Source: Limnomonas spitsbergensis
Lineage: Eukaryota > Chlorophyta > Chlorophyceae > Chlamydomonadales
Direction of reading: 5' to 3'
Assembly (NCBI GenBank): GCA_037349105.1
Contig: JAYJMM010000064.1
Coordinates: 682,001-746,000 of the forward strand
DNA length: 64,000 nt
Positions 1 to 12,397 of this stretch are shown piece by piece. A model generated the notes under the pieces. That model searched no databases. It saw only the letters and a list, made by a program, of their open reading frames with translations, and had not been told where the DNA came from. The position numbers and the translations under genes are program-made. Every line of letters begins with the position of its first letter. Position 1 is the stretch's first letter.

Positions 1-1179
1 TATGCAAGCTATTAAATACCTACAGAGCATCGTGCAGACCAGGCGAAGAATTGAATACTGCCCCACTGGACCTGCAAAAATCGGTGGGTAAACTGATCAG
101 AACCGCAAGCCGCCGTAATCAATTATGATGTGTCTTCTTTTTCTCACGGTAACGGCGCGGATGTGGCTTCGGCCCAGGCTGCGCTGTTTCCTTAACTCTC
201 ACGCCCCCCACGATGCGTAGTTTTATTTATTTTTTTCTTTCTGCTGGTTTGTCTTGTTTCTAGGCATGGCATTGGAAGCAAGCATGCAGCGCGTCCTCGC
301 TCCTCATGCTCGCTATCACCCCTCGTCCAGCATTGCGGGCAGCGTTGTGTGTCATGGTGATGTCCTCAAGTGTTGGTTGTGCATGCTGACCTCGCCGAGT
401 TAAAGCATTTAGCCTTCAATACAACCGCTTCAGATTGTAACAATTCCCATTTGTAATATTTATGCCCTTCACAGATTATGGGCCGGTTGCGGTTGATGGG
501 TGACAAATTGAAATATTCACAATCCTCATCAACGGGCCGGGAAAGCTGTTTAGCAAATCGCTGATATCTGCTCCCGCTCAAATAAAGCTGACTGAGCGGA
601 CAAGCAAGGTACCCCCTAGTTGTACCCTGGTTGTACGGCCGCCTGTCTGCAACCCTGGGGTCCCTGGCCCGCTTGATGGCACATAGACAAATTGGGCTGG
701 ATTACTATTCCCCGTCTGCACGGGGTCAATATTCACGAACGCTTGCTTGGCGTCCAGTCACCTAGGTACGTTATCGGAATCCCTCCCTGGCTTGATTTGA
801 TCAACGTGCTCGACATCAGTCGTCGTCACACCGTTGATTCGACGTGCGAAGGGCAGCTGTCAACGTGGCTGATTTGGCGAAGACTGCACGAGAGGTGGGT
901 CTTTCAAAAAACAGAGGATTCAAACGTTTAGTGCTCTGCTTTCAGACCAGATCGTTAGACTGCCTGAAATCGAAATCGACCAACGAACCGGTATCTTAGG
1001 AAGGGGTCATCAGCAGTATCGGCAGATATTTTAGGGAGCATCAAGAAGGTGGCTATGAATTTATCTGCTAATCGTTAATCAAGACTTTGCCTCCTTCATC
1101 ATTGGGACGGGTTGTGAATCAGGTATAACCTCGGGCACAACTTCGACTAAGCTTACCCCAGCCAGTCCCTCTTGGCCTC
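1..1179. other. No gene recognised
   Basis: Apart from a dispersed-repeat copy at 150-235, I see no convincing exon, RNA gene or tandem repeat here. The short open frames have no recognisable motif. Confidence 0.4.
150..235 (-). repeat. Dispersed repeat family 1, copy a
   Basis: On the minus strand this reads an A-rich lead, then a CG-rich hairpin (CGTGGGGGGCG), then GAGAGTTAAGGAAACAG and CAGCCTGGGCC. The copy at 32062-32140 matches over about 75 nt, including the downstream AAGCCACATCCGCGCC. Other copies lie at 3797-3867 and 46735-46792, with a truncated one at 30443-30477. It is probably the end of a mobile element, but its class is unknown. Confidence 0.6.
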
Positions 1180-2600
1180 ATGGGGCCAGCAGCATTGCCT
1201 GGTTCGCCTTCTTCTTGCTGGAATGCGGCATTCCAAATTTCTGAGCTGAAGTGTTTTCAACAGACTGAGTTTGAGGGGCATTGTGTGTTAAAATTCACAA
1301 ATGCTGTATTCCACAGTAAATCAATACCCAGCATCAATGTGCGAGATCGGCGATTGTCATCAATTATGACAAGCGCTTCGAGATCTTGCGGTCCCACAAC
1401 AGCAGCAACAACAGCAGCAATGGTCTCGGGTCAATCAGCAGGTGACTCCTCCTCAGCAGCAACAGCAGCAACGGCAAGCATGCAGACGAATGGTGGATTC
1501 TCCTCAGCAGCAGATCCAGGCCAGGCCAGCCGGGATTCTGTCAACATAATTATTCTGCCTCCTACACAGCAACCCAATACGCAGCCACACAACAGCCACA
1601 CATCTCAAAAGGTTGGCTTTGTCCCCTTTGAGAATGCTGCATCTGCCGCTGCTGGCCGCCCAGAAGGTCGCCTCTCTTTCCGCATGACCATGGTGTTACT
1701 GCTGGCGATAATGCTCATGCTGCTGCTCGTGCTGGTACCACTTCCGCCGCTGGCGACGATGCTATTGGCCATTCTGTGGCATATTTCGATCGCGGCCATT
1801 GTTTTGCTCTTGCTTCTGGATCCGGATCCCAAAGTGCCAAAGGTATCACGAGCAATGTACCTGGGTGGCCTGCTGGTGGTGGTGCTGCTGCTGTCGATGC
1901 AGATCTGGACCGTGCTGGATATCCTGCTGGTGCCACGAGTGGCCGATCCCTAGTACCCAGTGCCTGATAGGCTTGCCTGATGCTGTCACTACTATCTCAC
2001 TGATGGATTCCTTGACAGTGCTGCGGCCTCTGCTGTTGCCTCTGTTGCTGCCTGTACTGCTGCCTTTGCTACGTCCACAGCTGCAGCCCCGCCTGTGGCC
2101 CCAGCTGCTGCCTCAGCTACATTATCTGCTGCTGCCACAGCTGCCGCCACAGCTGCTGCCTCTGTTGCGTCCTCCGCTGCTGCCTCAGCTGCAGCCCCAG
2201 CTGCTGCCTCTGCTACTGCCCAAGCTGATGCGCAAGCTGAGGCCTCAGCTGTTGCCCCAGCTGCATCCTCAGTTGCTACTAACTTTGTATATCTGGCCGT
2301 ATCTGGACCTCATGGACCTTCTATTTCATCACTGACTGGTGGCCGATCCAGGGTGCTCAGTGCTGGACACACTTGTTGGATGAAGCCAGTTTCCGACTGG
2401 TACACATCGCGGAAACTACTGCACCCCTGGATGATGGCATGCGGGCTGAGGGGCCAGCCGAGCCGCATCCACATCCGCTTCGTGTCTATATCTGGCTGAT
2501 AGATAACCTCAGGCATTGCAGCTATCTTCAGCAGCCACTGCTGTCTCTACTTCTGCTGCTTGCGTTGCTGTATACCTAGCACTTTCTTTGTATGCTAGTC
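1180..2600 (+). other. Low-complexity CAG/GCT-rich region, possibly coding
   Basis: CAG/CAA triplet runs (1390-1520) read as poly-Gln in one frame and Ala/Thr/Ser in another. GCTGCTGCC runs (2020-2290) read as poly-Ala in one frame and Leu/Pro in another. No frame stays open across the whole block and no domain is recognisable. It could be an eroded Gln/Ala-rich gene or a mobile-element gag-like remnant. I cannot choose a frame. Confidence 0.3.
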
Positions 2601-2756
2601 GTGGTGACCTGTTTGCGGTGCCGGTGACGTTACACACCTTGGCCCGTAGGCGACTGTTTAGATATATGCAGTGCTCGTTGTATGAGCTGACGCCAACACT
2701 GCTTTAGTGGTATGCCACCAGTGGCTTCGTGGCGATAGCTGGGCATGGATCCGATT

Positions 2757-3434
2757 CTACCAATATAACGTTTTTGCTTGTCGGAGCCTGGTTTGAGTTG
2801 TTTGGTGTTTCCGGGTTCGCTCCTGGGGTTGGGTTGCCCCTGTCCTTGGCTGGCCTTTAGCTTCCGCTCTTGGGTTTGATTTTTGGCTCCGGGTTCCTCC
2901 TTTTAGCTGTGGCGCTTGGCTTCGGGTCTTGGGCTCAGGTTCTGGCTTCCACTGGATTTTGAACCTGGCTCCTGGTTCTGGGATCTGCTGGCTTTTGACC
3001 CTGGCTCCTAGTTTTGGTTTCTGCTGACTTTTGACCTTGGCCCCAGGTTCTGGCTTCCGCTGACTTTTGACCCTGGTTTAGTTCTGGTTTCTGCTGACTT
3101 TTGGCCCTTGCTCCTGGTTCTGGTTTCTGCTTTCTTTTGACCCTGGCTCATGTATCTGACTTCTGCTGACTTTTGGCTCTGGCTCCTGGTTCTGGTGTCT
3201 GCTGACTTTTGGCTCTGGCTCTTGCTTTCTGGGTTTGCTTCTGGGTTCCGTTTCTGGCTCTTGGATTGGTTTTGGTGTCTCCCTTTGGCTGTTCGCTTCT
3301 TGGTCCTGTTTTGCCTGTTCGGTGTTTTCTGTGTTGGGTCCTCGTCTGTCAGTGTTTACTTTTTGTGGGTCGCTTGTCGTTCTCTGTTGGCGATGGTTTG
3401 TTTTGTTGGTGTCTCCGGTCTCAGTTTTGTCCAC
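2757..3434 (-). pseudogene. Pro/Glu/Lys-rich 12-13-residue repeat ORF, one in-frame stop
   Basis: The minus-strand frame is open from 3434 to 2757 except for a single TAA at 3078-3080. On both sides of that stop the same repeat continues: EPEPKVSRHQNQ-type units before it and KSQQKPEPGAKV-type units after it, with a 36-39 bp DNA period. The product would be about 225 residues, highly hydrophilic and basic. The continuity of frame across the stop suggests a recently broken gene or an uncalled intron. No known family is recognised and no start context supports the first codon. Confidence 0.4.
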
Positions 3435-5659
3435 GTTCTCTGGTTTCTCTCCGGTTCTCCGCTCTGCCTGGCCCTATCGGTAAAGGCTGTGGGTCGGTGG
3501 TTGCGTCAACTTTGTAACAACAACAACCAATCAATTCCATTGTTAAGGGCTTTGACGATCCCCTTATTGTGCCACATTAAGGATTCATAGAGCTGTGGGT
3601 CCACTAGGGCTTAGGCTGTCAGACTCAGAACAGCAACGGTGTGGATGGGCCCTTTGTCGTAAGGTACATTAGTTGTTGCAAGGGAAAAAAACCTGCTTTC
3701 GGAGGCGCGTGCTTACTTTATTTCTTGTATCGTAGTCGGGATACTCTAGTGTTCTGGGTCTTGCCGTCAGCCCCATATGCGTCTTGCCGTCAGCATCAAA
3801 ATAAAAGGAATGAAGAAAGCTACGCCCCGTGAGAGGCGTTACATTTAAGGAAACAGCCCAGTCTGGGTGGATGGACCCTGAGTGTGTCCAAAATACCGTA
3901 CATTGTTTACAAAATCACGCCATTGTTCAAAGGCGCGTAGTCTCTTTCTTTCGCAGTGGATTCATTGAGATATGAACCCATCAGGGGCCAGCTCCAGGGG
4001 ATGGAATGTCCCCACTCCTGAGCACAACACATAATGTTGCTGCTTCTCTTGAAGAGCTATTTAATACAACTAACTCTATACGATAAGGAACAAATGTTTT
4101 AGAAAAGCTACAAAATACTCTTTCAAAAGACGACATGCAAGCGCAGTTGGCGCGATGTAACATAGGTGTTTTTAAAGGACAGTTCAAAAACAGTTGTCTT
4201 TTGATGGACCTGGTATGCAGATTCATATAAACATAAGGAATACATAATTTGAAAAGACACACGTAGACACATGTTTTTTCTGCGAGACCACCATTGGCAA
4301 GCCGCCTTGCTCTTCGTTCTTAAATGCCTGATTGGGATCAAATCTGGAGTGGCACACGGCTTCCAACAACAATCAGACAGGACACACTGAGGGCTTCAGG
4401 CCGGAGGATGTGATGTGGCTGACATGTAGCTGAGGCGGAAAAATGAACACTGAAGGGAGTCCCCCTGATCCTGCCATCATCCTAAATAGCATGGGTTAGC
4501 ACGATGCCCGTGTTTATGTTTCCTTGACTCATCTTCATGTCAGCTACTTCGCAGCCTCTGTCTGGAGGCAAAATTTGTGGCCAGTCATACTGCTTAGGCC
4601 ACTAGCCGTAGGCCGGTCCAGGCTTGGTCCCAATTGGACCTTGTACCGTTGCGGGGCGGCTGCTGGGCCATGCTCACAAGGCTTGGTCGCGTGGGTGCCC
4701 GACTGTCTGTCAGGAGGAAACGAAACGTAAGGCTAGATGAGAACGGAAAGGAACAGACGAGAAAATGAGAAGGAAGAGAACCACCTAAAACTGTAAAGGA
4801 AGTCTGACGAGTCCCCAGCTCGTCCAGATCCTAGCCCTCAACAAAAAGAAACAAATCAAACAAACTGGACAGTTGGTCTGGTAACACAGGCCTGTTGTGT
4901 GCATGGGGCCTTGTACATGCATGCCTCCGCCTCCTCGTTGCCGCAGTGACCTTCGGATTCCAACGTGCCCCCCCCCTTTTTCCTGCTGTCCTGTACCCCC
5001 CTGCCTGCTGCGTGCACGGGGCCCAGAGAGCCCCAGGATTCCTTGGAGGTGCTGCCGCGTGCCGGTGATGTTGATGCTGCTGATTTTGAAGAGCTCCGGG
5101 AATCCTATGAGGTGATTTCAGCTGTCGGAGGCAGATGTTGTTGCTGTTGAATAGCCCCGGGATTCCTTGGAGGTGCTGCCGAGTGCTGAACCATTTCACA
5201 CACGTTTGCCCTCGCACCATCCAACACTGAAATACGTGTAAAAAAGGTTTACCGGTCATATAATTTATTCAAGAGCGGTTCTGTTAACTCCTGGTTCACG
5301 CCCTTGGCGCTCTTGAACATGTACGGCTCAAGCAACCTTCGAATGTATTCGTCGTGAGACAGTCCTGTGCAAAAAGTGTGGACAGCAAACGTGGATATTC
5401 ACACGTTTTAAGTCCTCAGGGGACAGGCACTGAAAACAACATGTGTGCATGGTGAATTACATTGTATGCCAACTCTTCGATTGACAAACCGGAAAAGGCG
5501 TGCAAAGGACATCCCCTGATCCCCACCCCAGCCTGATCCCCACCCCGGCAACAATCTGTTGTGAATCAAAGATAGGGCAAAGGCAGGGAGCAAGGGAGGC
5601 TGACGAGTAGAACATGCAGGCAAGGGGATCACCTGCTTAGCCTCATGGTTCACACCGGG
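3435..5659. other. No gene recognised
   Basis: Only short frames without motifs are present. It contains one dispersed-repeat copy (3797-3867). Near 5030-5190 a duplicated stretch (GGATTCCTTGGAGGTGCTGCCG) occurs twice, so local duplication is present here too. Confidence 0.4.
3797..3867 (+). repeat. Dispersed repeat family 1, copy b
   Basis: An A-rich lead (AAAATAAAAGGAATGAAG) is followed by CTACGCCCCGTGAGAGGCG and TTAAGGAAACAG. It is the same family as copies at 150-235, 32062-32140 and 46735-46792, but its hairpin has decayed. Confidence 0.5.
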
Positions 5660-7995
5660 ACCTTCCTATCAGGTCCCTGGCCAGGTTCCTTCAAAGCCGC
5701 TTCCTGCCAGGTCCATGACCAAATTCTTTCAAAGCAGCTTCCTTCCAGATCCATGAACAGGTTCCTGCCAGGCAGCTTCCTGTCAAGTCCCTAAAGAGTT
5801 TCATGCTGCCAGACAGCTTTATGTCAAGTCCCTGAACATGTTCCTGCCATGCAGCTTCCTGACAGGTCCCTGACCACGTTCATGCTGACAGGCAGCTTCC
5901 TGTCAGGTCCCTGACCAGATTATTGCTGACAGGCAGCTTCCTGTCAGGTCCCTGACCATGTACATGCTGCCAGACAGCTTCCTCTTAGGTCCATGACCAG
6001 GTTCATGCTGCCAGACAGCTTCCTGTCAGGTCCCTGAACAAGTGCATGCTGCCAGGCAGCTTCCTGGCAGGTCCCTGACCAGGTTCATGCTGCCAGACAG
6101 CTTCCTGTCAGGTCCACCACCAGGTTCATGCTGCCAGGCAGCTTCCTGTCAGGTCCCTGACCAGGTTCATGCTGCCAGGCAGCTTCTTGTCAGGTCCCCG
6201 ACCATGTTCATGCAGCCAAGCAGCTTCCTGGCAGGTCCCTGACCAGGTTCATGCTGCCAGACAGCTTCCTGTCAGGTCCACCACCAGGTTCATGCTGCCA
6301 GGCAGCTTCCTGTCAGGTCCCTGACCAGGTTCATGCTGCCAGGCAGCTTCTTGTCAGGTCCCCGACCATGTTCATGCAGCCAAGCAGCTTCCTGTCAGGT
6401 CCACCACCAGGTTCATGCTGCCAAGCAGCTTCATGTCAAGTCCCTGAACATGTTCATGTTGCCAGACAGCTTCCTGTCAGGTCCCTGACCAGGTTCATGC
6501 TGCCAGACAGCTTCCTGTCAGGTCCATCACCAGGTTCATGCTGCCAGGCAGCTTCTTGTCAGGTCCCTGACCAGGTTCATGCTGCCAGACAGCTTCATGT
6601 CAGGTCCCTTAACATGTTCATGCTGCCAGGCAGCTTCCTGTCAGGTCCCTAACCAGGTTCATGCTGCCAAGCAGCTTCATGTAAGGTCCCAGACAAGGTT
6701 CATGCTGCCAGGCAGCTTCCTGTCAGGTCCCTGACCAGGTTCATGCTGCCATGCAGCTTCCTGCCAGGTCCCTGACCAGGTTCATGCTGTCAGGCAGCTT
6801 CCTGTCAGGTCCCTGACCAGGATCATGATGTCAAGCAGCTTCATGTCAGGTCCCTGACCAGTTTCATGATGTCAAGCAACTTCATGTCAGGTCCCTGAAC
6901 AGGTTCATGCTGCCAGGCAGCTTCCTGTCAGGTCCCTGACCAGGTTCATGCTGCCAGGCAGCTTCCTGTCAGGTCCCTGAAAATGTCCATGCTGCCAGAC
7001 AGCTTCATGTCAAGTCCCTGAACATGTTCATGCTGCCAGACAGCTTCCTGTCAGGTCCCTGACCAGGTTCATGCTGCCAGACAGCTTCATGTCAGGTCCC
7101 TGAACAGGTTCATGCTGTCAGGCAGCTTCATGCCAGGTCCCTGACCAGGTTCATGCTGCCATGCAGCTTCCTGTCAGGTCCCAGACAAGGTTCATGCTGC
7201 CAGGCAGCTTCCTGTCAGGTCCCTGACCAGGTTTATGCTGCCATGCAGCTTCCTGTCAGGTCCCTGCCCAGGTTCATGCTGACATGCAGCTTCCTGTCAG
7301 GTCCCTGACCAGGTTCATGCTGTCAGGCAGGTTCATGTCAGGTCCCTGAACAGGTTCATGCTGCCATGCAGCTTCCTGTCAGGTCCCTGACCAGGTTCAT
7401 GCTGCCATGCAGCTTCCTGTCAGGTCCCTGAACAGGTTCATGCTGTCAGGCAGCTTCATGTCAGGTCCCTGACCAGGCTCATGCTGCCATACAGCTTCCT
7501 GTCAGGTCCCTGACCAGTTTCATGATGTCAAGCAGCTTCATGTCAGGTCCCTGAACAGGTTCATGCTGTCAGGCAGCTTCATGTCAGGTCCCTGAACAGG
7601 TTCATGCTGCCATACAGCTTGCTGTCAGGTCCCTGACCAATTTCATGATGTCAAGGAGCTTCATGTCAGGTCCCTGAACAGGTTCATGCTGTCAGGCAGC
7701 TTCCTGTCAGGTCCCTGACCAGTTTCATGATGTCAAGCAGCTTCATGTCAGGTACCTGAACAGGTTCATGCTGTCAGGCAGCTTCATGTCAGGTCCCTGA
7801 ACAGGTTCATGCTGCCAGGCAGCTTCCTGTCAGGTCCCTGAACAGGTTCATGCTGTCAGGCAGCTTCATGTCAGGTCCCTGAACAGGTTCTTGCTGTCAG
7901 GCAGCTTCCTGTCAGGTTCCTGAACAGGTTCATGCTGCCAGACAGCTTCCTGTCAGGTCCCTGAACAGATTACTACCAGACAGCTTCCTGTCAGG
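5660..7995. repeat. 41-bp minisatellite, about 57 copies
   Basis: A head-to-tail repeat with 41-bp period, built on CAGGTTCATGCTGCCAGG then CAGCTTCCTGTCAGGTCC. Variants (GCCAGG/GTCAGG/GCCATG; TTCCTG/TTCATG) are interspersed. A larger duplication is visible, since 6065-6240 recurs at 6250-6420. On the minus strand the array begins immediately after a possible donor (GGCG|GTGAGGGACCTGACAGG at 8004), and its first unit is that intron start. It therefore looks like an amplified intron 5' edge. There are no spacers, so it is not a CRISPR array. Confidence 0.9.
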
Positions 7996-8003
7996 TCCCT
8001 CAC

Positions 8004-8145
8004 CGCCAAACCCAAAGCTCACACCTGCCGGCGCCGTCGAAGCCGCTGTCGCTGCTGCTGCAAGCAGCATGCCGGAAACAATGAGTGATGAAAGGACAAA
8101 TCTAGCAACAGAGACACAGACTCTGGGCAGCGTGCATTGTGCCAA
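8004..8145 (-). CDS. Possible exon with hydrophobic (signal or membrane) segment
   Basis: The minus-strand frame reads a hydrophobic stretch (VARFVLSSLIVSGMLL) followed by Ala-rich AAAATAASTAPAG. It ends at one of two plausible donors, GGCG|GTGAGG (8004) or GCAG|GTGTGAG (8025). The only ATG in frame is within the hydrophobic stretch, so the true start is probably in another exon. The 41-bp array fills the presumed intron downstream. No family is recognised. Confidence 0.3.
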
Positions 8146-8399
8146 TTAAAACACCGATGGACATCAAGTGCATTGCGTAATGTTGACGTGCCCGCATGGA
8201 CATCTGCATTTGTATTCAAGGTGCAGTTACTTTCAGCTACAATCCAGCATCTGAATTGAGGCCCCAGATGGCCATGCATGCTACTTTGGCATCCCAGAGG
8301 GAATGTAACCCCCGGGTCCATGCACGGCCTCAGGGTGCATAGCAAAAATCAAGTAATATCTAGTTAAACACGAGCGCTCCAAAATCTACATGGGATGAT

Positions 8400-9790
8400 G
8401 TGCACCATGAGCGGTGATGCAAACAAACAATCTGTCAGAAAATGATGAAATATATTGAAGTGGGGTAGGAGAAATATTCTGGGCAGCATGCACTGAGCTC
8501 CAGGGGCAGGGGGATGCTCCTGGGCATGGCAGGGGAGTAGCAAGGGGGTGCGCAGCATGGGCGGGGCTCAGGGAGAAAAAAATAATTATGGAATTCGGGG
8601 CACAGGGCTGCTGCACGCGTAGAAAGCAGGGGGATAGCATCGAGGGTGGCCGCAGAAGGGTGGTGCTCAAGGAGCACGTAGTGATATGACTCATGACACC
8701 ACCTGCAGGGGGGGCGCGCAGGCAGTCTGGCACATGAGGAGTGGAATGTGTCCCCAAATCAGCGGCTGTAGGTTACGCAGTTCAGTTCATCTGCAGTTCC
8801 AAATAAATTCTGGCCTCGTGGCCCCCGTGCGTGACCAGTCATGCAGCCCAAGACGCATGGTTGGCCCTACACGGGTGAACGGCCCAAGGCTAAGGCTGCG
8901 TGCTTGGCTACACATGGGGTGCCCGGTCAGTGATCACGCGAGGGCAGCAAGGAGGCGCTTGTTTGCTCAGGGTCACATGGGCCTCTGCCCGAGTGCATGG
9001 AGTTCATTCCCCATGGGTGCATGCGAGCACCTGCCGTAAAGGGGCGCGTGACACATGGCATGCATGGGGGTTCTCCAGGGCATCACGAGGAGGGCCCCCC
9101 ATGCACCCCCATGCGTGGAAATGCAGCTCTGGACGCATGGCATACGGCTTGTTGGGTGCAAAATGCGTGGCATTGCGTGCCAGTGAGGCAACATCATGGC
9201 AGCGCAGGCATGGAGTTCATTCACCCCTGCCGGGGCTCTTGGGAGACCATGTGGGGACTGATTGGACAGTCCCACCCTCCCCGGAAACGGGCGTGTAACA
9301 CTGCACCTGTCCGGCTGTCCTGCCGTGCCCGAGCGCACCATGCATGAGCTCACACTGCTGCTGCGTGCACTCACCGCACCCCCGTGTCCATGCATGGAGG
9401 TTTGTATGCATACATCAGGGGGCGCAGGGGTTCCAAATGCGGCAATGGGGCAGATTGGGGGGCGGCAGCACATGCATGGAGTTTGGGGCTCTTGTGAGAC
9501 CATGTGGGGACTGAGTCCCACCCACCCCAGGGACAGGCGTGTGACAGCACCTGCCCTGCAGGGTGTGTGCGTGTCAGCACCTGCCTGAACGTGGAGCACC
9601 CCCATGCATGCCATGTGTCAGGTTGGGCGTGACACAAGGCATGCATGGGGGTGCTCCACGCATTCGCGCACTAATCCGCGGGGCTCCAAATGCGGGGAAC
9701 AGGTGTGGGGCAAAAGAGACGGGTAGTAGCATGGGCGTGAGTCATGCCTGTTCTCGGCTCTGACCAGGCACGCATGGGAGGGACATATGT
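8400..9790. repeat. CATGCATGG-rich degenerate repeats
   Basis: Motifs such as GGCATGCATGGGGGT, GAGACCATGTGGGGACTGA and CAGCACCTGCC recur two to four times, for example near 9040 and 9640 for the first and 9245 and 9500 for the second. Spacing is irregular, as in a decayed tandem or segmental duplication. Many overlapping frames are open but none looks coding. Confidence 0.5.
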
Positions 9791-10044
9791 GAGGGCAGTG
9801 GCCGCATGGTGCTGGTCAGATGGGCTATAGTTCAGCTACATTTCAGCAACGCTTTGGCATGCCGCGCGCACGCCACTGGTTGGCGTATGGCAGCATGGGG
9901 ACGAACCTGCACTTGGCCGCCCATGCACCTCCCCCTGCGTGGCCTCAGGGTGCAAAATATTGATAACACTTGATACATCCATTCCTGCGTTCCCAGGCGG
10001 CAGCATTTGCTTCTACACAGATGCCGTGTCACACACCATCTCAC

Positions 10045-10228
10045 CTGGCATGGGGGCGAAGTGGTGGTAACTTCCATTCGGGCACATCGCTGGCACAGGC
10101 GGCTTGCCTGGGACACCAGTCTGAAGACACTTAGTACAGTAGGCCTGCATGCCTGCGTCAGGTAGTAAGGCTAATAGCTGGCCTATTTCTGGAAGATCTT
10201 GCAAGTGGAGGTTGCGAAATAGGCCATG
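10045..10228 (-). CDS. Possible exon of a Cys-containing secreted protein
   Basis: The minus strand is open between an acceptor (GACACAG|CATGGCC at 10228) and a consensus donor (CCAG|GTGAGATG at 10045). The exon is 184 nt, starting in phase 0 and ending in phase 1. It encodes a Leu-rich N half (LQDLPEIGQLLALL) and a Cys-containing C half (AYCTKCLQTG, MCPNGSYHHF). The MCPNGSYHHF pattern faintly recalls extracellular Cys-rich carbohydrate-binding modules, but I cannot name the family. The neighbouring exons were not located. Confidence 0.35.
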
Positions 10229-10249
10229 CTGTGTCACCCATTCATGCAT

Positions 10250-11955
10250 TCATCTTGGCCTCTCCTTGCAGAAAGCCTAGCTTCCACAGGTGAGAAGGTT
10301 AGTGAAGGCATCTATGGTAACACATACTGCAGGCAGCTAGGTCTTGCCAGCGAGAGGCCAGGTCTAAGTTAGTCGATGCTAAGGTCGAAAGCTAGAAGGA
10401 AGCAGCCCATACGAACAACCAGTACTCACAAGAAGGCATGAATGTGAAATGCGTGCGGAGTCGCGGCTATCCCTCGCAACGACCCTCAGCGAGCGCAAAA
10501 CCTAGAAGACTGGAAAAATGCTCCTCGAGGTGCCTGCATTCATAGAACGCGTGATAAATGTGCGAATTGGTCAACGGCCGCATGCGCGTCCGAAGAGAAC
10601 AGCCAGCACGCACTCGAATGTAAGAGGCCAGCACCCACTCGAATGTAAGAGGCCAATCAGCGAATGAGAATAGAAGTGACTAAGAGATAAAGAAAAGATG
10701 AAAATAAAAGCGATCGCCGATGCGGCGTGGATTTTGAGAAGTACAGTTGACGAGAGGCCCAAGCCCCGGTCTGTATACCCTTTAAGGGGAAAGTGGCCTG
10801 CGCCCCTAGTTTGGTGTTGGCCACGGCCTCCCCCAGTCTCGGTGCGGCCCTGCACGCGGCTACTGACGGGACACCTGTCGCTCCCGCTGGTGGCCCGTTC
10901 GCCGAGGGCGACGAAAGCGATAGGCACGTTATACATCATTCGCGTATCGTGTACATTAGAAGCTTGCATGTCCTCCTTGTGCAGCAGAGCAATAATACGT
11001 TGGGAACGTGCACAGCAGCTCAGAAGGCTGAAATTATGCTTCCATCACCATCAGTAGCAATCATCCCAGGAGGGCATCCCAGGCCTGGTACGCCACCCAC
11101 GATACGGGATGCACGTCTTGCATGCCAGGATGCCCTGGGACGCCCCGGGACGCCAGGTCGTTCTGCGGAGTGAAGGGCAGAAGGATCGTAAGTCGTAACC
11201 AGTTCGAGATATCTGTACCGCATACGCACCTGATCGTCAGGTGAAATTCAGAGGGAGACGCCGTCGGTCTGGGGGTGCTTTAGCTCGATCACTGACGCCA
11301 GCGGCAGCAAGGACGGGGTTGACGGGGTTAAGGATGTGAGGAAGTCGAATGGAACAGGGACGCAAGAGGCTCACAGTAAGAGGTCGCGCCATCGTTCAGG
11401 CCTTAGGTGACCATGGCATACACTCATACACATGCAAAAAAAGCAAACGAAGGCTTGGTCGTGATGTGCATGTCTAGAGTGGTCCGACTCATAGACCCGC
11501 TGTGTCCCTATCCTACTTTCGCGAACTGTTGAAATCGACAGCGCGCTGTCAATTACTAATTCCACTGTTGAAAATTGCCTTATTAGCTGTCAATAACTGT
11601 GCTGTACCTTAGAGGGCCATTCTGGCCATAGCCTAAGGCAGCGGCGCGGACATCCGGCCCCATGCACAAAGGCACAGGGGTGCATGGCTGCATGGTATGC
11701 TCTGGCGGGAAGCCAGCACGTATGCGTTTCATGGTGGGTTTCGCTATCCTTGAGCGATCAGTGGGGCACTGGATGATATGAGTGTGGCATGGGAACACGA
11801 TCACGTGGGTTTTGGTTTTGGTGATGCCTTGGTTTAAGCAAGGATGCAGAACCGACTACACAAGCAAGCATTCCATCACAAATTCTTAGCCATTTCAGCC
11901 ATAGACAACAGAAGACCTGTGGGTTTTCAAAGGGAAAGCTGACATACAAACGAAT
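10250..11955. other. No gene recognised
   Basis: I see only an imperfect inverted repeat near 11070-11160 (AGGGCATCCCAGG against CAGGATGCCCTGG) and short frames without motifs. Confidence 0.35.
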
Positions 11956-12397
11956 TTTGCCTTTGTGTTCCCTCGGAGAGGGGCTCTCCCATCCCTATAG
12001 CGCCTTACCCTTCTTTCTGAGAGACTCCCTGCTCACTTCCTTTAATCGTAGGAGGCAAGTTGCTTGCTCTTTTCCTTTTCGTTTTTTCCTCCGTTGTGCA
12101 GTTGTGTGGTTGGACCATTCCTATGTTCTTCATAGTAGTTATGGTCTGGACCTGGCGAAATTTCTTGCACACAAGGACTGCCCGCGGCATGACGAGCGAC
12201 AGAGCGATCCCCGGAATTATTGTCTTCTGGATTCTCTTCTATGGAGGTGTGTGACTTGCTTCTTGGTACGTTTTTTCTGATCGAGTTTTGTCTAGCATCT
12301 CCAACGTTTGCTTGTCAAGTTTGCCATGCCCCTTCTCTGGGTTACAATGCGTTACTGACATCCATCCGCAGTTTGCGCTTGTGCGTTTTGTACCTAG

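Noticed and set aside
5660..8010. Regular 41-bp repeat as a possible CRISPR array
   Set aside because: Units are contiguous without unique spacers, no cas genes are present and the genome is eukaryotic.
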